From JACQNR01 sp049515175 (GTDB taxonomy: Bacteria > Acidobacteriota > Terriglobia > UBA7540), in contig JBEKUI010000015.1 in NCBI GenBank assembly GCA_049515175.1, positions 1-31,532 on the forward strand: DNA of 31,532 bases. The letters are read 5' to 3'. The notes under the pieces are model-generated. The model ran no database searches, had not been told where the DNA came from, and saw only the letters and a program-made list of their open reading frames with translations. Position 1 is the first letter of the stretch. Every line of letters starts with the position of its first letter. The position numbers and the translations under genes were made by a program. Of the stretch, positions 1-9,159 are shown one piece after another.

Positions 1-1510
1 GAATGTCGCCGTAGCCGATGACGATGTGGTTCGACATATGCGACGCCATCAGCTGTTCGGGATCGTAGCCCGGGATGTGGGCGTTGGCGATGGGCCACTC
101 CGGGGTGGTCTTCTTCAGGCGGTCTTCCACTTCCGCCTCGGGCAGGGCGACGACTTCGCCTGTGCCGCAGTCCATGCCGATCTCGCCCCAGGTCTCGTAG
201 AAGCGCGCCCAAGTGATGGGTCCGGGGTGTGAAACGCCCGAGCAGGACCCTCCACCAAGTGGGAAATATACCTTAGGCTGACGATACACCTTGGTATGCT
301 GCCATCCTCCAAAATGGGCGGGCGGGGCGCCGCCGGAAATCTCGAAGACCCAGAGGAACTTGCCGTGGTACTCGCGTCCCCAGCGGACGTCGTGGAGCGT
401 CGTCTCGGGCGGCATGCCCTTGCGCACGTAAATGTCGCGCATCAGCCGCTGCGGCACCCCCGCACCCATATCGCCCTCGTTGAAGTGCACGATGGGCTTT
501 CCCTTCTCGACGACGACGCCAGTTTCGGGATCCGTCACGTCCGGCCGGTCGGAGTTATTGAGCATGCCCTCGACGAGGTCGGAAGCCGGAACGCAGCGCA
601 CCAGGCCGAGTTGGTAGGGGATGCCGATGGCGCTGAGGCCGAAGCGCTGGTAGAGGCGAGCCGCGGCGGAGTACATCTTCATCTGCGAGATGACCTGCCC
701 GTGCACGAGGTGCTCGGCCCCGTCGGTGCCCCAGTTGAACCAGGTGCCCTTCTTGACCAGCCAGTTGAGATGGCCCTGCGCTTCGCGTTCGCTGACGAGA
801 TTCATCTCCGCGACCAGGTCCGATTGGTTTAGAAGTTCAAGCGGCATTCCGATCTGGCCGAGCTTGGTGGGGTTGATCAGCGCGTTGAGCATACCCATGC
901 AGCCGGGATCGAGCTGGCCCATGATGCGCTTGTGCTTCTTGATGTCGGCGGCAAGTTCCTCGCCGAAGCGCTGCGCCGCGGCGGAGAGCTTGAGCTTGTC
1001 GCCGGGCGCGAGGTGCGACATGTCGTACTTGATCTCACCGGTCTTCGCCCAGACTTCCAGCCGCTTCATGAATACAGGGTCGTCCGCGAACTTCTCCGAC
1101 CAGATGCGTGAATGCTTGACGCACAGTCGATCGAGCGTGCCGGCGTGATTGAGCAGCGCCACCAAGCCCGGCCAGGTGCCGTCGAAATTGGCGAGCAGCA
1201 GGACGGGCCCCTTGTGGGTTTGCAGCGCTCCCGAGACGTGATGCGAATAGGCCCAGACGCTGAGCACGATGACCACGGGAGCGTTGGGATCGATCTTGGA
1301 GAAGATCGCCGTGCCCTCGCACTGCTTGGTGATGAAGCCGTGCTTGCGGGCGGGATTGAATGAGGGCAGAACCTCCGTCTTGATTCCGAGCTTGTCAAAC
1401 GCCGCCTTCGTCAGCCGCAGCGTCTCCTCCTGCTTGGGCCAGCAGGTTTCGCAGGAGACGTCGCGCGAATCGCCGTTCGAGATGAGATAGACTTTGTCAT
1501 GGCTTGCCAC
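1..1510 (-). CDS. L-fucose isomerase-family protein, C-terminus off the window
   Basis: Continuous reading frame of about 503 codons that runs off the left edge, so the C-terminus is missing. The start is GTG at 1510, chosen because a strong GGAGGAGGG ribosome site lies just upstream and the protein then begins MASHDKVYLISNGDSRD. The sequence resembles the L-fucose/L-arabinose isomerase superfamily: an N-terminal Rossmann-like part with a VVIVLSVWAYSHH segment, then a C-terminal part with a FNEGDMGAG segment whose Glu and Asp are plausible metal ligands. In this family such enzymes interconvert aldoses and ketoses using a divalent metal in the cytoplasm. The actual sugar cannot be read from sequence. 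It stands alone here with no sugar kinase or aldolase beside it. The family call is from remembered motifs and is moderately secure. Confidence 0.75.
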   Translation of the reverse strand, partial: MASHDKVYLISNGDSRDVSCETCWPKQEETLRLTKAAFDKLGIKTEVLPSFNPARKHGFITKQCEGTAIFSKIDPNAPVVIVLSVWAYSHHVSGALQTHKGPVLLLANFDGTWPGLVALLNHAGTLDRLCVKHSRIWSEKFADDPVFMKRLEVWAKTGEIKYDMSHLAPGDKLKLSAAAQRFGEELAADIKKHKRIMGQLDPGCMGMLNALINPTKLGQIGMPLELLNQSDLVAEMNLVSEREAQGHLNWLVKKGTWFNWGTDGAEHLVHGQVISQMKMYSAAARLYQRFGLSAIGIPYQLGLVRCVPASDLVEGMLNNSDRPDVTDPETGVVVEKGKPIVHFNEGDMGAGVPQRLMRDIYVRKGMPPETTLHDVRWGREYHGKFLWVFEISGGAPPAHFGGWQHTKVYRQPKVYFPLGGGSCSGVSHPGPITWARFYETWGEIGMDCGTGEVVALPEAEVEDRLKKTTPEWPIANAHIPGYDPEQLMASHMSNHIVIGYGDI

Positions 1511-1728
1511 AGTTCCCTCCTCCGTCACCTAGGAGATTTCATGAATGCCGAAATCGCAATCGCTCATACTATGGTGAAGCGCGCCGCGATGCAACTCGCA
1601 TGAGGCGATGGGCACATCGGCGGTACAGCCTCCGTCGCTTTTTGCGGTTTACGACGGCTCGGCGGGTGGTGTAACGTGGAGAGAAGTTGAAAAGTCGCAG
1701 CGCGCCTGACTCCCCGCTGCGCCAATAT

Positions 1729-1801
1729 GGGCCGGTAGCTCAAGCGGTAGAGCATTGCCCTTTTAAGGCAAGGGTTCTGGGTTCGAGTCCCAGCCGGCTC
1801 A
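1729..1801 (+). tRNA. tRNA-Lys (anticodon UUU)
   Basis: A full cloverleaf can be folded by hand. The acceptor stem GGGCCGG pairs with CCGGCTC (one G-U), with discriminator A at 1801. The D stem is GCTC/GAGC, the anticodon stem TTGCC/GGCAA with loop CTTTTAA, and the T stem CTGGG/CCCAG with loop TTCGAGT. The anticodon TTT reads lysine codons. The 3' CCA is not encoded. Heptamer repeats begin 7 bases after the gene ends. Confidence 0.95.
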
Positions 1802-1807
1802 GAAAAA

Positions 1808-1957
1808 CAGTTCACAGTTGACAGTCTACAGTTAACAGTAAAGGCCTTCAGCAGTCAGCCATCAGCTTTCACTCGGTACCGGTCAGTTGTCAGTCGCCGC
1901 TCCGGAGAGAGCAAGTACTGTTCGCTGTGCACTGTCCACTTCTCACTGTTCACTCAG
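1808..1957. repeat. degenerate 7-nt-period repeat tract (three blocks)
   Basis: The spacer after the tRNA has a clear seven-base period. Block one (1808-1842) reads CAGTTCA, CAGTTGA, CAGTCTA, CAGTTAA, CAGTAAA. Block two (1852-1893) reads CAGTCAG, CCATCAG, CTTTCAC, TCGGTAC, CGGTCAG, TTGTCAG. Block three (1916-1957) reads TACTGTT, CGCTGTG, CACTGTC, CACTTCT, CACTGTT, CACTCAG. The last block runs into the end of the neighbouring leftward gene and encodes its final residues. Similar tracts occur at 6318, 20733 and 30928. Confidence 0.8.
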
Positions 1958-3067
1958 TTGGTAATCGACGTGACGGGCGCGCAGGTAGGCGAGGACGGCG
2001 TCCAGGCATCCGGATTCCTGGCCGACGAACTCCGGCGGAGAGATCCCCTGGCGCGCGAACCGGCCGTCGAGCACCAAGCGCGCGACGGCGGTGCAGGTGT
2101 AGCCGGTCGTGCGCGCCATCGAACTCACGCCGGTCGTGGGGTCGTAGCGGTCGAGCAGCTCATAGACGATGGTGCGCTGGCGGCCATTCTCCTCGCCCGC
2201 GATGGTAATCCGCATGGCGGTGAACTCGTCTTCGGTGTCACCGAGTTTCCAGCTGTCGAAGAGCACGCGCGCGGTCACATCAAAGGGGACGACGCGCTGG
2301 CCGTTCACCTCGAGCGGCGCCGTGGCGAAAAAGCCCGCGTCTTTCAGCGCCTGGATGAGCGCGATGTGGCCGGGGTAGCGCAGCGTCTTCTCCTTCATGT
2401 TGGGGATCTTCATGGTCTGGAGAAGTGAGCGCAAGCCGTCGGTGTTGAACGCTTCCAGCGTGCCGACTTTGCTGAAGTGAACGAGTTCGGGATCGGACAG
2501 CGCCGGGCGCACGACGACGTGGCCGTTCTCGACGTAGCGTGCCGGACGCGTGTACTCCTCCAGAACATCGATGGGCGAGAACGGCGCCTTGTATTCGAAG
2601 GGTTTGGTGCGGATGACCGGCAGGCCGCCGACCAGGCAGTCAAAGCTCGCGACTTTCAGGCGCCCTGCCCAGTGGCCCAGAATGATGTTGCTCATGCCGG
2701 GCGCGACACCACAATCCACGACCGCCACAACGCCACGCCGCTTGGCCAGGTCATCCAGACCAAAGGCGTCTTCGGGAAAGAAGGAGATGTCGACGACGTT
2801 CTTCCCCGCCTCGAGGATGGCTTCGAGCGTCTTGTAGCCCATGAACCCCGGCACGGCGCCGATGACCAGGTCGGCGCCCGCGATGCGCGCCTGCACCTCG
2901 CCCGCGTCCGCGAGATTCGCCTGCGACGTCTTAACCCGGCAGCGCGCCCGCAGGCCGTCGAGCGCCGCCGCGCTGGTGTCCACGGCGGTCACTTGAAAGT
3001 CCGAAGCGAGGTCGGCCGCCATGGCCGCACCCACCCGCCCTGCCCCCAGCACAGTGATCTTCTTCAT
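1943..3067 (-). CDS. saccharopine dehydrogenase-family NAD(P)-dependent oxidoreductase
   Basis: The 374-aa protein begins MKKITVLGAGRVGAAMAADL, a Rossmann dinucleotide-binding fold with the GxGxxG motif at residues 8-13. The ATG at 3067 is preferred over upstream starts because GAGGAGGAA precedes it at good spacing and the Rossmann strand starts at once. The second half (PFDVTARVLFDSWKLGD..., then ARTTGYTCTAVARLVLDG) fits the saccharopine dehydrogenase / lysine 6-dehydrogenase superfamily C-terminal domain. Members oxidise or form secondary amines at the lysine epsilon position; the exact substrate cannot be assigned. No other lysine-pathway genes are adjacent, and it appears monocistronic. 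Its last residues (LSEQ) are encoded by the heptamer repeat tract, so the C-terminal tail may have been shaped by repeat growth. Confidence 0.85.
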   Translation of the reverse strand: MKKITVLGAGRVGAAMAADLASDFQVTAVDTSAAALDGLRARCRVKTSQANLADAGEVQARIAGADLVIGAVPGFMGYKTLEAILEAGKNVVDISFFPEDAFGLDDLAKRRGVVAVVDCGVAPGMSNIILGHWAGRLKVASFDCLVGGLPVIRTKPFEYKAPFSPIDVLEEYTRPARYVENGHVVVRPALSDPELVHFSKVGTLEAFNTDGLRSLLQTMKIPNMKEKTLRYPGHIALIQALKDAGFFATAPLEVNGQRVVPFDVTARVLFDSWKLGDTEDEFTAMRITIAGEENGRQRTIVYELLDRYDPTTGVSSMARTTGYTCTAVARLVLDGRFARQGISPPEFVGQESGCLDAVLAYLRARHVDYQLSEQ

Positions 3068-3211
3068 GCCTGTCGATTCCTCCTCGGTTGAAAAAGCTCC
3101 GCAACAGCGGACGGCATTGTACTTCACTCCGGCGGCTTTCGGCAGATCCTCGACAGCGTTGGTTGCAAACGATTGGGCAGCGACCCGTGGCGAAGTAAAC
3201 TCGCCGCGACA

Positions 3212-3230
3212 GGATCAGCCGTTCTGATCC
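3212..3230. other. perfect 7-bp inverted repeat between genes
   Basis: GGATCAG and CTGATCC are separated by the five bases CCGTT. It lies between the saccharopine dehydrogenase-like gene start and the end of the TPR gene. No T-run follows on either strand, so a simple intrinsic terminator is not supported. It could be a weak attenuating hairpin or an operator. Confidence 0.3.
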
Positions 3231-3290
3231 GCAAGGGGAGGACTTGGCAAGATTCTCTTGTGGTCTTGGATCTCGATGAAGCGCTGCGAC

Positions 3291-5201
3291 CTAGGCCGCC
3301 TTGCGCCGCTCCTCCGTCTCAACCTTGAAGACGCGGAAATCGGAGTAGCGGTGGAAATTCCGAAACGTCCGGCCTTTCCACTCCACCGTGACCGTAACCT
3401 CCCGCGGCAGCCAGAGCGCGGTGGCGAGTCCCTTGAAGTGGACTTCGCCAAACTGAATCTCCGTCGTCTGGCGTTTCAAACGGCTCTTGGGCGGGGAGGT
3501 CAACAGGTCGGTTCGCATGCGGACGATCTGATAGGAATCGCGGTCAATCCAGGCGATGCCCTGCACAAGGAGAGGCACCGACTTGCCGTCGACGTCGAAG
3601 CGCCCGATGCGTTGCGCCATCTCCGGCGACTGAGCGAACGCGATAGCCCATGTTTCATGTCCGTTGATCTGCTGCCGGCCGAGAAGACGGAAACGGGCGC
3701 CGCGCTGGTAAGTGGGGTGAAAGAAGAGGGTCGTACAGGCAAAGCCGGTGGTGCGCATGAAGCCCTGCTCGAGCCCTTTCGCCTTCAGCCCCGCGTGCTC
3801 GCCGGAGGAACGCATCTCCTTCAGATCGAGCCCGAACTGCTCCGGGTGCACGACAAGGAGATACATGAAGTCCTCTTCCAGCGTGTTCTGGACTCCACCG
3901 TCGCGGCGAAGCATCTCCTCGCGGATCTCTTCACGCGAGGTGGTGTTGGGAAGCTGTTGGAAGAAGCTCTCTACGCTCTGGCCGATGCGCGCGAGGAGGG
4001 GCGCGAGCTCGTCCTGTCCGGCCGCCGGATCCAGACCCGCCAACTCTGGCAGGAGTCGCACAAGATCGCTCACCGGCTGGTCCGCGATCGATTTCACATG
4101 GTTGTAGGCCTGGAGCTGCAGACGCTCCTGCAGGCGGACGTAAAGCATCCGGGCCGGCGTGGGCAGGTCCTTGGGACGACGTCCGGCGCTAAACTCCTTC
4201 ATCTCCTCCTCGGCATCGGACGTCTCGCCCAGTTCGAGCAATGCGCGCACGTGCAGCAGACGAGCCTCAGCGGGAGCGCCGGCGCGGACAGCCTTGTCGA
4301 GGTAATCCTCCGCCGCCTCCCAGTTCTGCTCGAGGAGCAGGACCCTCCCAGCCTCATGGAGGGCCAGCGCGTCGGAAGGCGCGATCTTAAGCGCCTTGAG
4401 GAAGTAGCCGAGCGCGGACTTGGTATCCCCGCGCCAGTCCTCCATAACACCCAGAATCAGGAAAGGCTCCGGCTTGATGGTGGTCGCGTGGCCGGAATCG
4501 TCCAGGAGCGCAGCGTCCGCCAGGTCATTGCGGGCGCTGGAGAGGCTTCCGGCAACGAGTCGCGCCAGCCCGAGCACCACACGGCAGTCCACGCAATTCG
4601 GATCGGCCTCGACGGCGTGGCGGAGCAATGGCAGGGCGTTTTCTGCCTGCTTCTTGGCGGGGAATAATTCAAGCGCGCGGCGAAGGTCCTTGTTGCCCGC
4701 CGGGCCCACGCCCAGGGCCGCAGCCGTGTAACGCGGCGCCAGCGCCGCCAGAAGATCGGACTGGGAGAGCAGGTCCGGATCGCCAGCGCTAGCGCGCATA
4801 ATGACGTGCACGCTGGTGATTCCCTTCTCCATGGAGAATTCCGCCGACTCGTGCGCCGCTTCGTATCCAGACTTGGTCGCGTCCACCGCGACGTGGATAC
4901 TTTTCACGTTCTTTTCCAGTTGGAACTCCGCGCTAAACTCGCCCTGCAGGTTCGTCTCCAGCAACCGCATCGGCAACATCCCGGCGCCAATGTTGACCCG
5001 AACCTGGGCGCCACCGACGGGATCGCCGTTCAGATGAGTCACACGGCCGGAGACCGGCCACATCAGGAATTCCTTGACGAGGCTCAGCGGAGTCTGCGAA
5101 ATGGGATGAGGGAACGTAGCGCCTTGCGCCCAGGCGGGCGAAGGGTTTGAAAGCAGAACCGCTGCCGCAAGGCATGAGAAATACGAGGCCGCCGAACGCA
5201 T
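3291..5201 (-). CDS. secreted TPR protein with N-terminal carboxypeptidase-regulatory-like domain
   Basis: 636 aa. It begins with a Sec signal peptide (MRSAASYFSCLAAAVLLSNP, cleavage likely after AWA at about residue 25). Residues 48-130 (VSGRVTHLNGDPVGGAQVRV...) look like a carboxypeptidase regulatory-like beta-sandwich. A helical TPR region follows at about 175-360, for example ALPLLRHAVEADPNCVDCRV and ALGYFLKALKIAPSDALALH. The last 170 residues form a beta-rich domain (GIAWIDRDSYQIVRMRTDLL) resembling outer-membrane lipoprotein-sorting folds. AAGGTG precedes the ATG. Such multidomain exported proteins are common in Acidobacteriota; no enzyme activity is evident. The likely role is periplasmic protein-protein interaction. 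It appears to be its own transcription unit. Confidence 0.8.
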   Translation of the reverse strand: MRSAASYFSCLAAAVLLSNPSPAWAQGATFPHPISQTPLSLVKEFLMWPVSGRVTHLNGDPVGGAQVRVNIGAGMLPMRLLETNLQGEFSAEFQLEKNVKSIHVAVDATKSGYEAAHESAEFSMEKGITSVHVIMRASAGDPDLLSQSDLLAALAPRYTAAALGVGPAGNKDLRRALELFPAKKQAENALPLLRHAVEADPNCVDCRVVLGLARLVAGSLSSARNDLADAALLDDSGHATTIKPEPFLILGVMEDWRGDTKSALGYFLKALKIAPSDALALHEAGRVLLLEQNWEAAEDYLDKAVRAGAPAEARLLHVRALLELGETSDAEEEMKEFSAGRRPKDLPTPARMLYVRLQERLQLQAYNHVKSIADQPVSDLVRLLPELAGLDPAAGQDELAPLLARIGQSVESFFQQLPNTTSREEIREEMLRRDGGVQNTLEEDFMYLLVVHPEQFGLDLKEMRSSGEHAGLKAKGLEQGFMRTTGFACTTLFFHPTYQRGARFRLLGRQQINGHETWAIAFAQSPEMAQRIGRFDVDGKSVPLLVQGIAWIDRDSYQIVRMRTDLLTSPPKSRLKRQTTEIQFGEVHFKGLATALWLPREVTVTVEWKGRTFRNFHRYSDFRVFKVETEERRKAA

Positions 5202-5348
5202 ACTTCACCTTCTTCGAGGCGCGCCGAATGCTCGGCGCCGGCGCGAGGGCGGGTCGTGTCGCAAGAATACCGCCGGGTGTGTGCAAGTGCAACTTGATGG
5301 GGGCGCACCCGCAGGGCAGAGTCACTGATCTAGCGGTGTCCGGCAATT

Positions 5349-6230
5349 TCAGAAGTTCGCCAGCTTGCGCACCATCGCCAGGTTCTCCTCAGCCGGAATC
5401 TGCGGGCCGTACTCCAGCGCCGCGTAGCCCTGGTAACGATCGCCCAAATCGTAAATGGCTTTGAAGACGTTGCGGTAGTTGATCTCGCCTGTGCCCGGTT
5501 CGTGGCGGCCCGGAACATCGCCGATGTGGAAGTGGCCGATGCGATCGATGTGCGCGCGGATATTGTTAATCAAATTCCCTTCCATGATCTGCGTGTGGTA
5601 GAAGTCGCAGAGGATCTTGACGTTCGGGCTTCCCACACGGTCCACGAGCTCGGCCGCGTCGTTCATGTGATAGAGGAAATAGCCGGCATGATCGACGTAG
5701 GTGTTGAGCACCTCGATCACCGCGGTGATGCCGCTCTTCTCCAGCAGCGGCGCCCCCGTGCGCAGGGCGGCGACGGCATTGGCCATCTGCTCGGAGCGCG
5801 GCATGCCACCCAGCTCGTTGCCGGTCAGCACGATGAGGCGCTTCGTCTCCGCTTTCTTTGCCGCTTCGATCGATGCCGTCAGCTCCTTCATGAACCCGTC
5901 GCGCTCACGCGGATTCACCAGGCCGCAGCCGGGCGCCTCGACGCCCTTGTTGGCGACCAGGCACGCGCAGGCAAGTTGCGGGTAATTCCTCCGTTCCGTG
6001 GCAAACGTCTCCAGGACCTGTGCGTTGCGCCAGTCGAACATCTCGTAGGCGTCGTAGCCGTGCCGGACGAGCATCGCCAGGGCGTCGCCCACGGACCTTC
6101 CGTGCATCAGCCCCCAGGTGACAGAGAGCCTCAGTCCCTTCTCACCCGGCAAATTCGCCCGCAACGACAATGGCGCGCGAGCGAGCGCGACGGATCCCGC
6201 CGCTACTCCCAGAAAAGAACGTCGGTTCAT
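5349..6230 (-). CDS. Tat-exported hydroxypyruvate isomerase-like TIM-barrel protein
   Basis: 293 aa. The N-terminus MNRRSFLGVAAGSVALA is a twin-arginine signal, so the protein probably folds before export. The rest matches the xylose isomerase-like TIM-barrel superfamily, closest to hydroxypyruvate isomerase. Likely metal and catalytic residues are E173 (VIEVLNTY), D209 with H212 (CDFYHTQ), H235 (GHFHIGDVPGRHEPGTGEINY) and E273 (ALEYGPQ). The spacing and the HIGDVPGRHEPGTG stretch are typical of Hyi. Cytoplasmic Hyi acts in glyoxylate metabolism; an exported version is more likely to act on another sugar or keto-acid, so the substrate is open. It stands alone, divergent from the amidase gene. 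Confidence 0.85.
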   Translation of the reverse strand: MNRRSFLGVAAGSVALARAPLSLRANLPGEKGLRLSVTWGLMHGRSVGDALAMLVRHGYDAYEMFDWRNAQVLETFATERRNYPQLACACLVANKGVEAPGCGLVNPRERDGFMKELTASIEAAKKAETKRLIVLTGNELGGMPRSEQMANAVAALRTGAPLLEKSGITAVIEVLNTYVDHAGYFLYHMNDAAELVDRVGSPNVKILCDFYHTQIMEGNLINNIRAHIDRIGHFHIGDVPGRHEPGTGEINYRNVFKAIYDLGDRYQGYAALEYGPQIPAEENLAMVRKLANF

Positions 6231-6317
6231 AATCGCTGCTCCCGATACTTGGTTTTGATTCCAACGGCGCCTATTCTAGTGCGCTAAAATGCCGCTGTCG
6301 AGTCAAGGCGCGCTGCG

Positions 6318-6359
6318 CTTTTCATTTTCGATTTTCTAGTTTCCAATTTCCTCTTTCGG
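6318..6359. repeat. 7-nt-period repeat, pyrimidine-rich
   Basis: Six units in phase: CTTTTCA, TTTTCGA, TTTTCTA, GTTTCCA, ATTTCCT, CTTTCGG. It fills the space just before the amidase start, which therefore has no clear ribosome site. Same period as the tract at 1808, but a different unit sequence. Confidence 0.75.
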
Positions 6360-6367
6360 TAACCTGT

Positions 6368-7756
6368 ATGGATGCGCTGCTCCTCAAATCGGCCACCTCG
6401 CTCGCGAGGGCGATTCGCGAGAAATGGATCTCCTCGGAGGAGCTCGTCAAGACTTGCATCGAGCGTATCGAGGATGTGAATCCACGGCTGAACGCGGTGG
6501 TGCAACTTCCCGCCGAACAGGCTCTCGCGGCGGCGCGCGAGACCGACCGGGCGCTTGCTCGCGGCGAATCCCGCGGGCCGCTCGCTGGCGTCCCCTTCAC
6601 GCTCAAGGACGCAATCGAAACCCAGGGAGTGATCTGCACCGGCGGCACGGCCGGACGCAGCAATTACATTCCCGGCGAAGACGCGACCGTCGTCAGACGC
6701 CTCCGCGATGCGGGCGCCATCCTGCTGGGCAAAACAAACTGCCCGGAGTTCGGCTGGGCCTGGGAAAGCGATAATCTGATTTACGGGCGGACGAATAATC
6801 CGCACGATCTCAGACTCTCGCCGGGCGGATCGAGCGGAGGTGAATCCGCCATCATCGCCGCCGCGGGTTCGCCCTTCGGGCTGGGCAGCGACGCGGGAGG
6901 CAGCGTGCGCTTCCCCGCCCACTGCACAGGCATCGCCGCGATCAAGCCCACCTCCGGCCGCGTGCCGCGCACCGGCCACTTCCCCGGCCCGGGCGGTACG
7001 CTCGACGCGCTCTGGCAAATCGGCCCTCTGGCGCGCTACGTCGAGGACCTCGCCCTGGTGCTCTCCGTTATCGCCGGGCCGGACTTTCGCGACCCCTCCG
7101 TCGTCCCCGCGCCGGTCAGGGATTGGCGATCTGTGGACGTGACTCGCCTGCGCCTCGCCGTCCACACGGACAACGGCATCGTTCCTCCAACTTCGGAGAC
7201 TGTAGAAGCCGTGCAGCGAGCCGCGAAAGCCTTGACCGCCTCCGGCGTCCGCGTGGACGAGGCGCGTCCGCCGGGGATCGAACAGACCTACGACATTTTT
7301 CTGAAACTCTTCTCGGCAGACGGAGGCGCAGGTCTGGAGAGCCTGATCGCTGCGGCCGGGACCAAGCAGATTCACCCCCTGCTCGCGCGCGTGCTCGAGA
7401 TCCAGCGCGCCCATGCATGCACCATGGCGGAGTTCGTGACGCTTGTCGCGCGGTGGGACGCCTTCCGGAGTGCAATGCTGAATTTCATAGAAGACTGGGA
7501 CGCCATCCTCTCCCCGGTCGCAGCATTTCCCGGCATGGTGCATGGCTCGACCTATGACCGGCTTCCGTCGTTCAGCTACACGATGGCCTACAATCTTACT
7601 GGCTGGCCGGCGGCTTCGGTGCGCGCGGGGATCACCCCGCAGGGGCTCCCCATTGGCGTGCAGATCGCCGCGGCCCCCTGGCGGGAGAATATAGCCTTGG
7701 CTTTGGCCCGGGTGGTCGAAGCCACGCTAGGCGGCTACCAGGCTCCTGGTATATGA
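6368..7756 (+). CDS. amidase, amidase-signature family
   Basis: 462 aa, full length for the amidase-signature family. The Ser-cisSer-Lys triad is visible: K80 (FTLKDAIE), S155 in the GGSSGG loop, and nucleophile S179 in GSDAGGSVRFPA. Members hydrolyse amide bonds in the cytoplasm; substrates range from simple amides to Glu-tRNA(Gln) in GatA. The C-terminus (YNLTGWPAASVRAGITPQGLPIGVQI) is typical of stand-alone amidases. There is no GatB or GatC nearby, so a GatA role is unlikely. The ATG at 6368 directly follows a heptamer repeat and lacks a good ribosome site. No signal peptide is seen. Confidence 0.9.
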   Translation: MDALLLKSATSLARAIREKWISSEELVKTCIERIEDVNPRLNAVVQLPAEQALAAARETDRALARGESRGPLAGVPFTLKDAIETQGVICTGGTAGRSNYIPGEDATVVRRLRDAGAILLGKTNCPEFGWAWESDNLIYGRTNNPHDLRLSPGGSSGGESAIIAAAGSPFGLGSDAGGSVRFPAHCTGIAAIKPTSGRVPRTGHFPGPGGTLDALWQIGPLARYVEDLALVLSVIAGPDFRDPSVVPAPVRDWRSVDVTRLRLAVHTDNGIVPPTSETVEAVQRAAKALTASGVRVDEARPPGIEQTYDIFLKLFSADGGAGLESLIAAAGTKQIHPLLARVLEIQRAHACTMAEFVTLVARWDAFRSAMLNFIEDWDAILSPVAAFPGMVHGSTYDRLPSFSYTMAYNLTGWPAASVRAGITPQGLPIGVQIAAAPWRENIALALARVVEATLGGYQAPGI

Positions 7757-7896
7757 TGGGGCCACGCATTTGGGGTTTGAGGTCCGAAAGGTAATCCGAC
7801 GAGGCACATTCGCCGGCAGTGAAGCCGCTCGAGGTCATTTATCGTCGGCTCGCAGTCGAGAATGCGGCACGTCACTCGACCTGAGAGGAGGGTTCG

Positions 7897-8550
7897 ATGG
7901 CAGAAAGGACTTCCCCGTCCCTGGGAGGACTGGTCCTCGTCCCGGGACTCATCACTTTGGGTGTTACCGTCCTGCGCCTGGTGGGCGAACTTCAACATTG
8001 GTCGAATCTCTTGTTCAATCCTTCCGCCGGGGGCGGCGGGGCGATTGTGGGGATCGTCTGGCTGGCGCCAGTGTTTGGCATTTACTTCGCCCTCAAGCTG
8101 GCGGGCGCGGGCGAGAGACCCGCGGGCCTCGGCAAAGCCACAGCGTTCACTTTTCTCGGATTGGTGCTCATGGTCGGCGCGGGCGCGCTCTTCGCCTTCT
8201 CGAAGTTCGCCTCGGTCGCCATGCTGATTGGCGGGTCCATCCTGTTCCTGGCGGCGTTCCTGGTCCCGCTCTACGGCTGGCCGCAGTTCACCAAAGCCTT
8301 GATCGCCTACGGCTACTTGGCGCGCGTGCCGGTGGTTGTCGTAATGTACTTCGCCATGCGCGGCAACTGGGGGACACACTACGACGGCGCACCTCCGGGC
8401 ATGCCCGAGATGGGTTTCTGGGCAAAGTACCTCGTGCTCGGGCTGATCCCGCAACTCCTGTTCTGGGTGGCATTCACGGTGATCATCGGCTCGCTTCTCG
8501 GTATCGCCGTCGTGGCCATAACACGACGCGGCGCCCCCGCGGCAGCATAG
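7897..8550 (+). CDS. multi-pass membrane protein of unknown function
   Basis: 217 aa with a strong ribosome site (GAGAGGAGGG) before the ATG. I count about six hydrophobic segments: about residues 9-30, 48-68, 84-103, 107-127, 136-154 and 175-206. Between the fifth and sixth lies a polar loop (RGNWGTHYDGAPPGMPEMGF). The C-terminus is short and basic (TRRGAPAAA). I do not recognise the family. It is preceded by a 140-base spacer with no visible gene and followed by a convergent STAS gene, so it is probably monocistronic. It could be a small integral membrane accessory protein; no transporter motif is visible. Confidence 0.65.
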   Translation: MAERTSPSLGGLVLVPGLITLGVTVLRLVGELQHWSNLLFNPSAGGGGAIVGIVWLAPVFGIYFALKLAGAGERPAGLGKATAFTFLGLVLMVGAGALFAFSKFASVAMLIGGSILFLAAFLVPLYGWPQFTKALIAYGYLARVPVVVVMYFAMRGNWGTHYDGAPPGMPEMGFWAKYLVLGLIPQLLFWVAFTVIIGSLLGIAVVAITRRGAPAAA

Positions 8551-8562
8551 CCATGCGCTGTG

Positions 8563-8583
8563 GCGCCGCTCGATGAGTGGCGC
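8563..8583. terminator. hairpin between convergent genes, candidate bidirectional terminator
   Basis: GCGCCGCTC and GAGTGGCGC pair over nine bases (one G-U) around the loop GAT. It sits 13 bases after the membrane-protein stop and between two convergent genes. There is no U-run on either side, so intrinsic termination is uncertain. Confidence 0.35.
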
Positions 8584-8667
8584 TGCAGCGATCACCTTCC
8601 GTGCGCGACGATGTCGTTGGCTAAATCGTGATGCAGATCGGGAGACTACGAGCTGCGGCCGCGTGTT

Positions 8668-9009
8668 TCAGGCAGGAAAGCTGGCGAGGGCCGCAGCTTC
8701 TTTCTCGTGCAGGTCGAAGACTTCCAACATGTGGACCAGCGTCAAGGCGTGAATGACGCGCTCCTGGGCGCCGAAGAACTTGCATTGTCCGCCGGCAGCT
8801 TCCAGCCCGGTATGAGCCCCCACCATCGCGCCAATCCCGGAGCTGTCGAGAAACCGCACGCTATGAAGGTTGACGGCGATTTTCTTCACGCCCCCCTCGA
8901 CGAGTTCCTGGACTTGATCGCGAAAGGTGGCCACGGGCGGGCCAAGCACCAGGTCTCCCTCCAGGTCCAGAATCGTCACATCATTCTGCTTGCGTACGTT
9001 GATTTCCAC
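8668..9009 (-). CDS. STAS-domain anti-sigma factor antagonist
   Basis: 113 aa, a single STAS domain of normal length. The hallmark is FLDSSGIG at about residues 53-60, where a Ser in the DSSG loop is the phosphorylation site of SpoIIAA/RsbV-like proteins. In that family the unphosphorylated form binds a serine kinase anti-sigma factor and frees a sigma factor. No RsbW-like kinase or sigma gene is adjacent, so its partner is elsewhere. The start is GTG at 9009, supported by GAGGG upstream and the immediate MEINVRKQNDVTILDLEG strand. Residues 60-113 (GAMVGAHTGLEAAGGQCKFF...) complete the fold. Confidence 0.85.
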   Translation of the reverse strand: MEINVRKQNDVTILDLEGDLVLGPPVATFRDQVQELVEGGVKKIAVNLHSVRFLDSSGIGAMVGAHTGLEAAGGQCKFFGAQERVIHALTLVHMLEVFDLHEKEAAALASFPA

Positions 9010-9159
9010 TTTGCCCTCGCGTGATGGGGTGCGGTGCCGGAGCGCCGTTCACTCCCAAAAACTCCCGTCAAGCTACCCGAATCTCTCGCAGAAATCAAGC
9101 AGCGTCGCGCGGCGGCCGGGCTTATCCCCAAATCGCCGCTAGGGCGATGCGCAGCGCCT

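Noticed and set aside
3258..4667. 469-codon open frame on the plus strand
   Set aside because: It is antisense to the TPR protein gene, which has a signal peptide, TPR pattern and ribosome site; the plus-strand frame is a GC-rich shadow.
6284..7543. 419-codon open frame on the minus strand
   Set aside because: Antisense to the amidase, whose Lys-Ser-Ser triad is intact.
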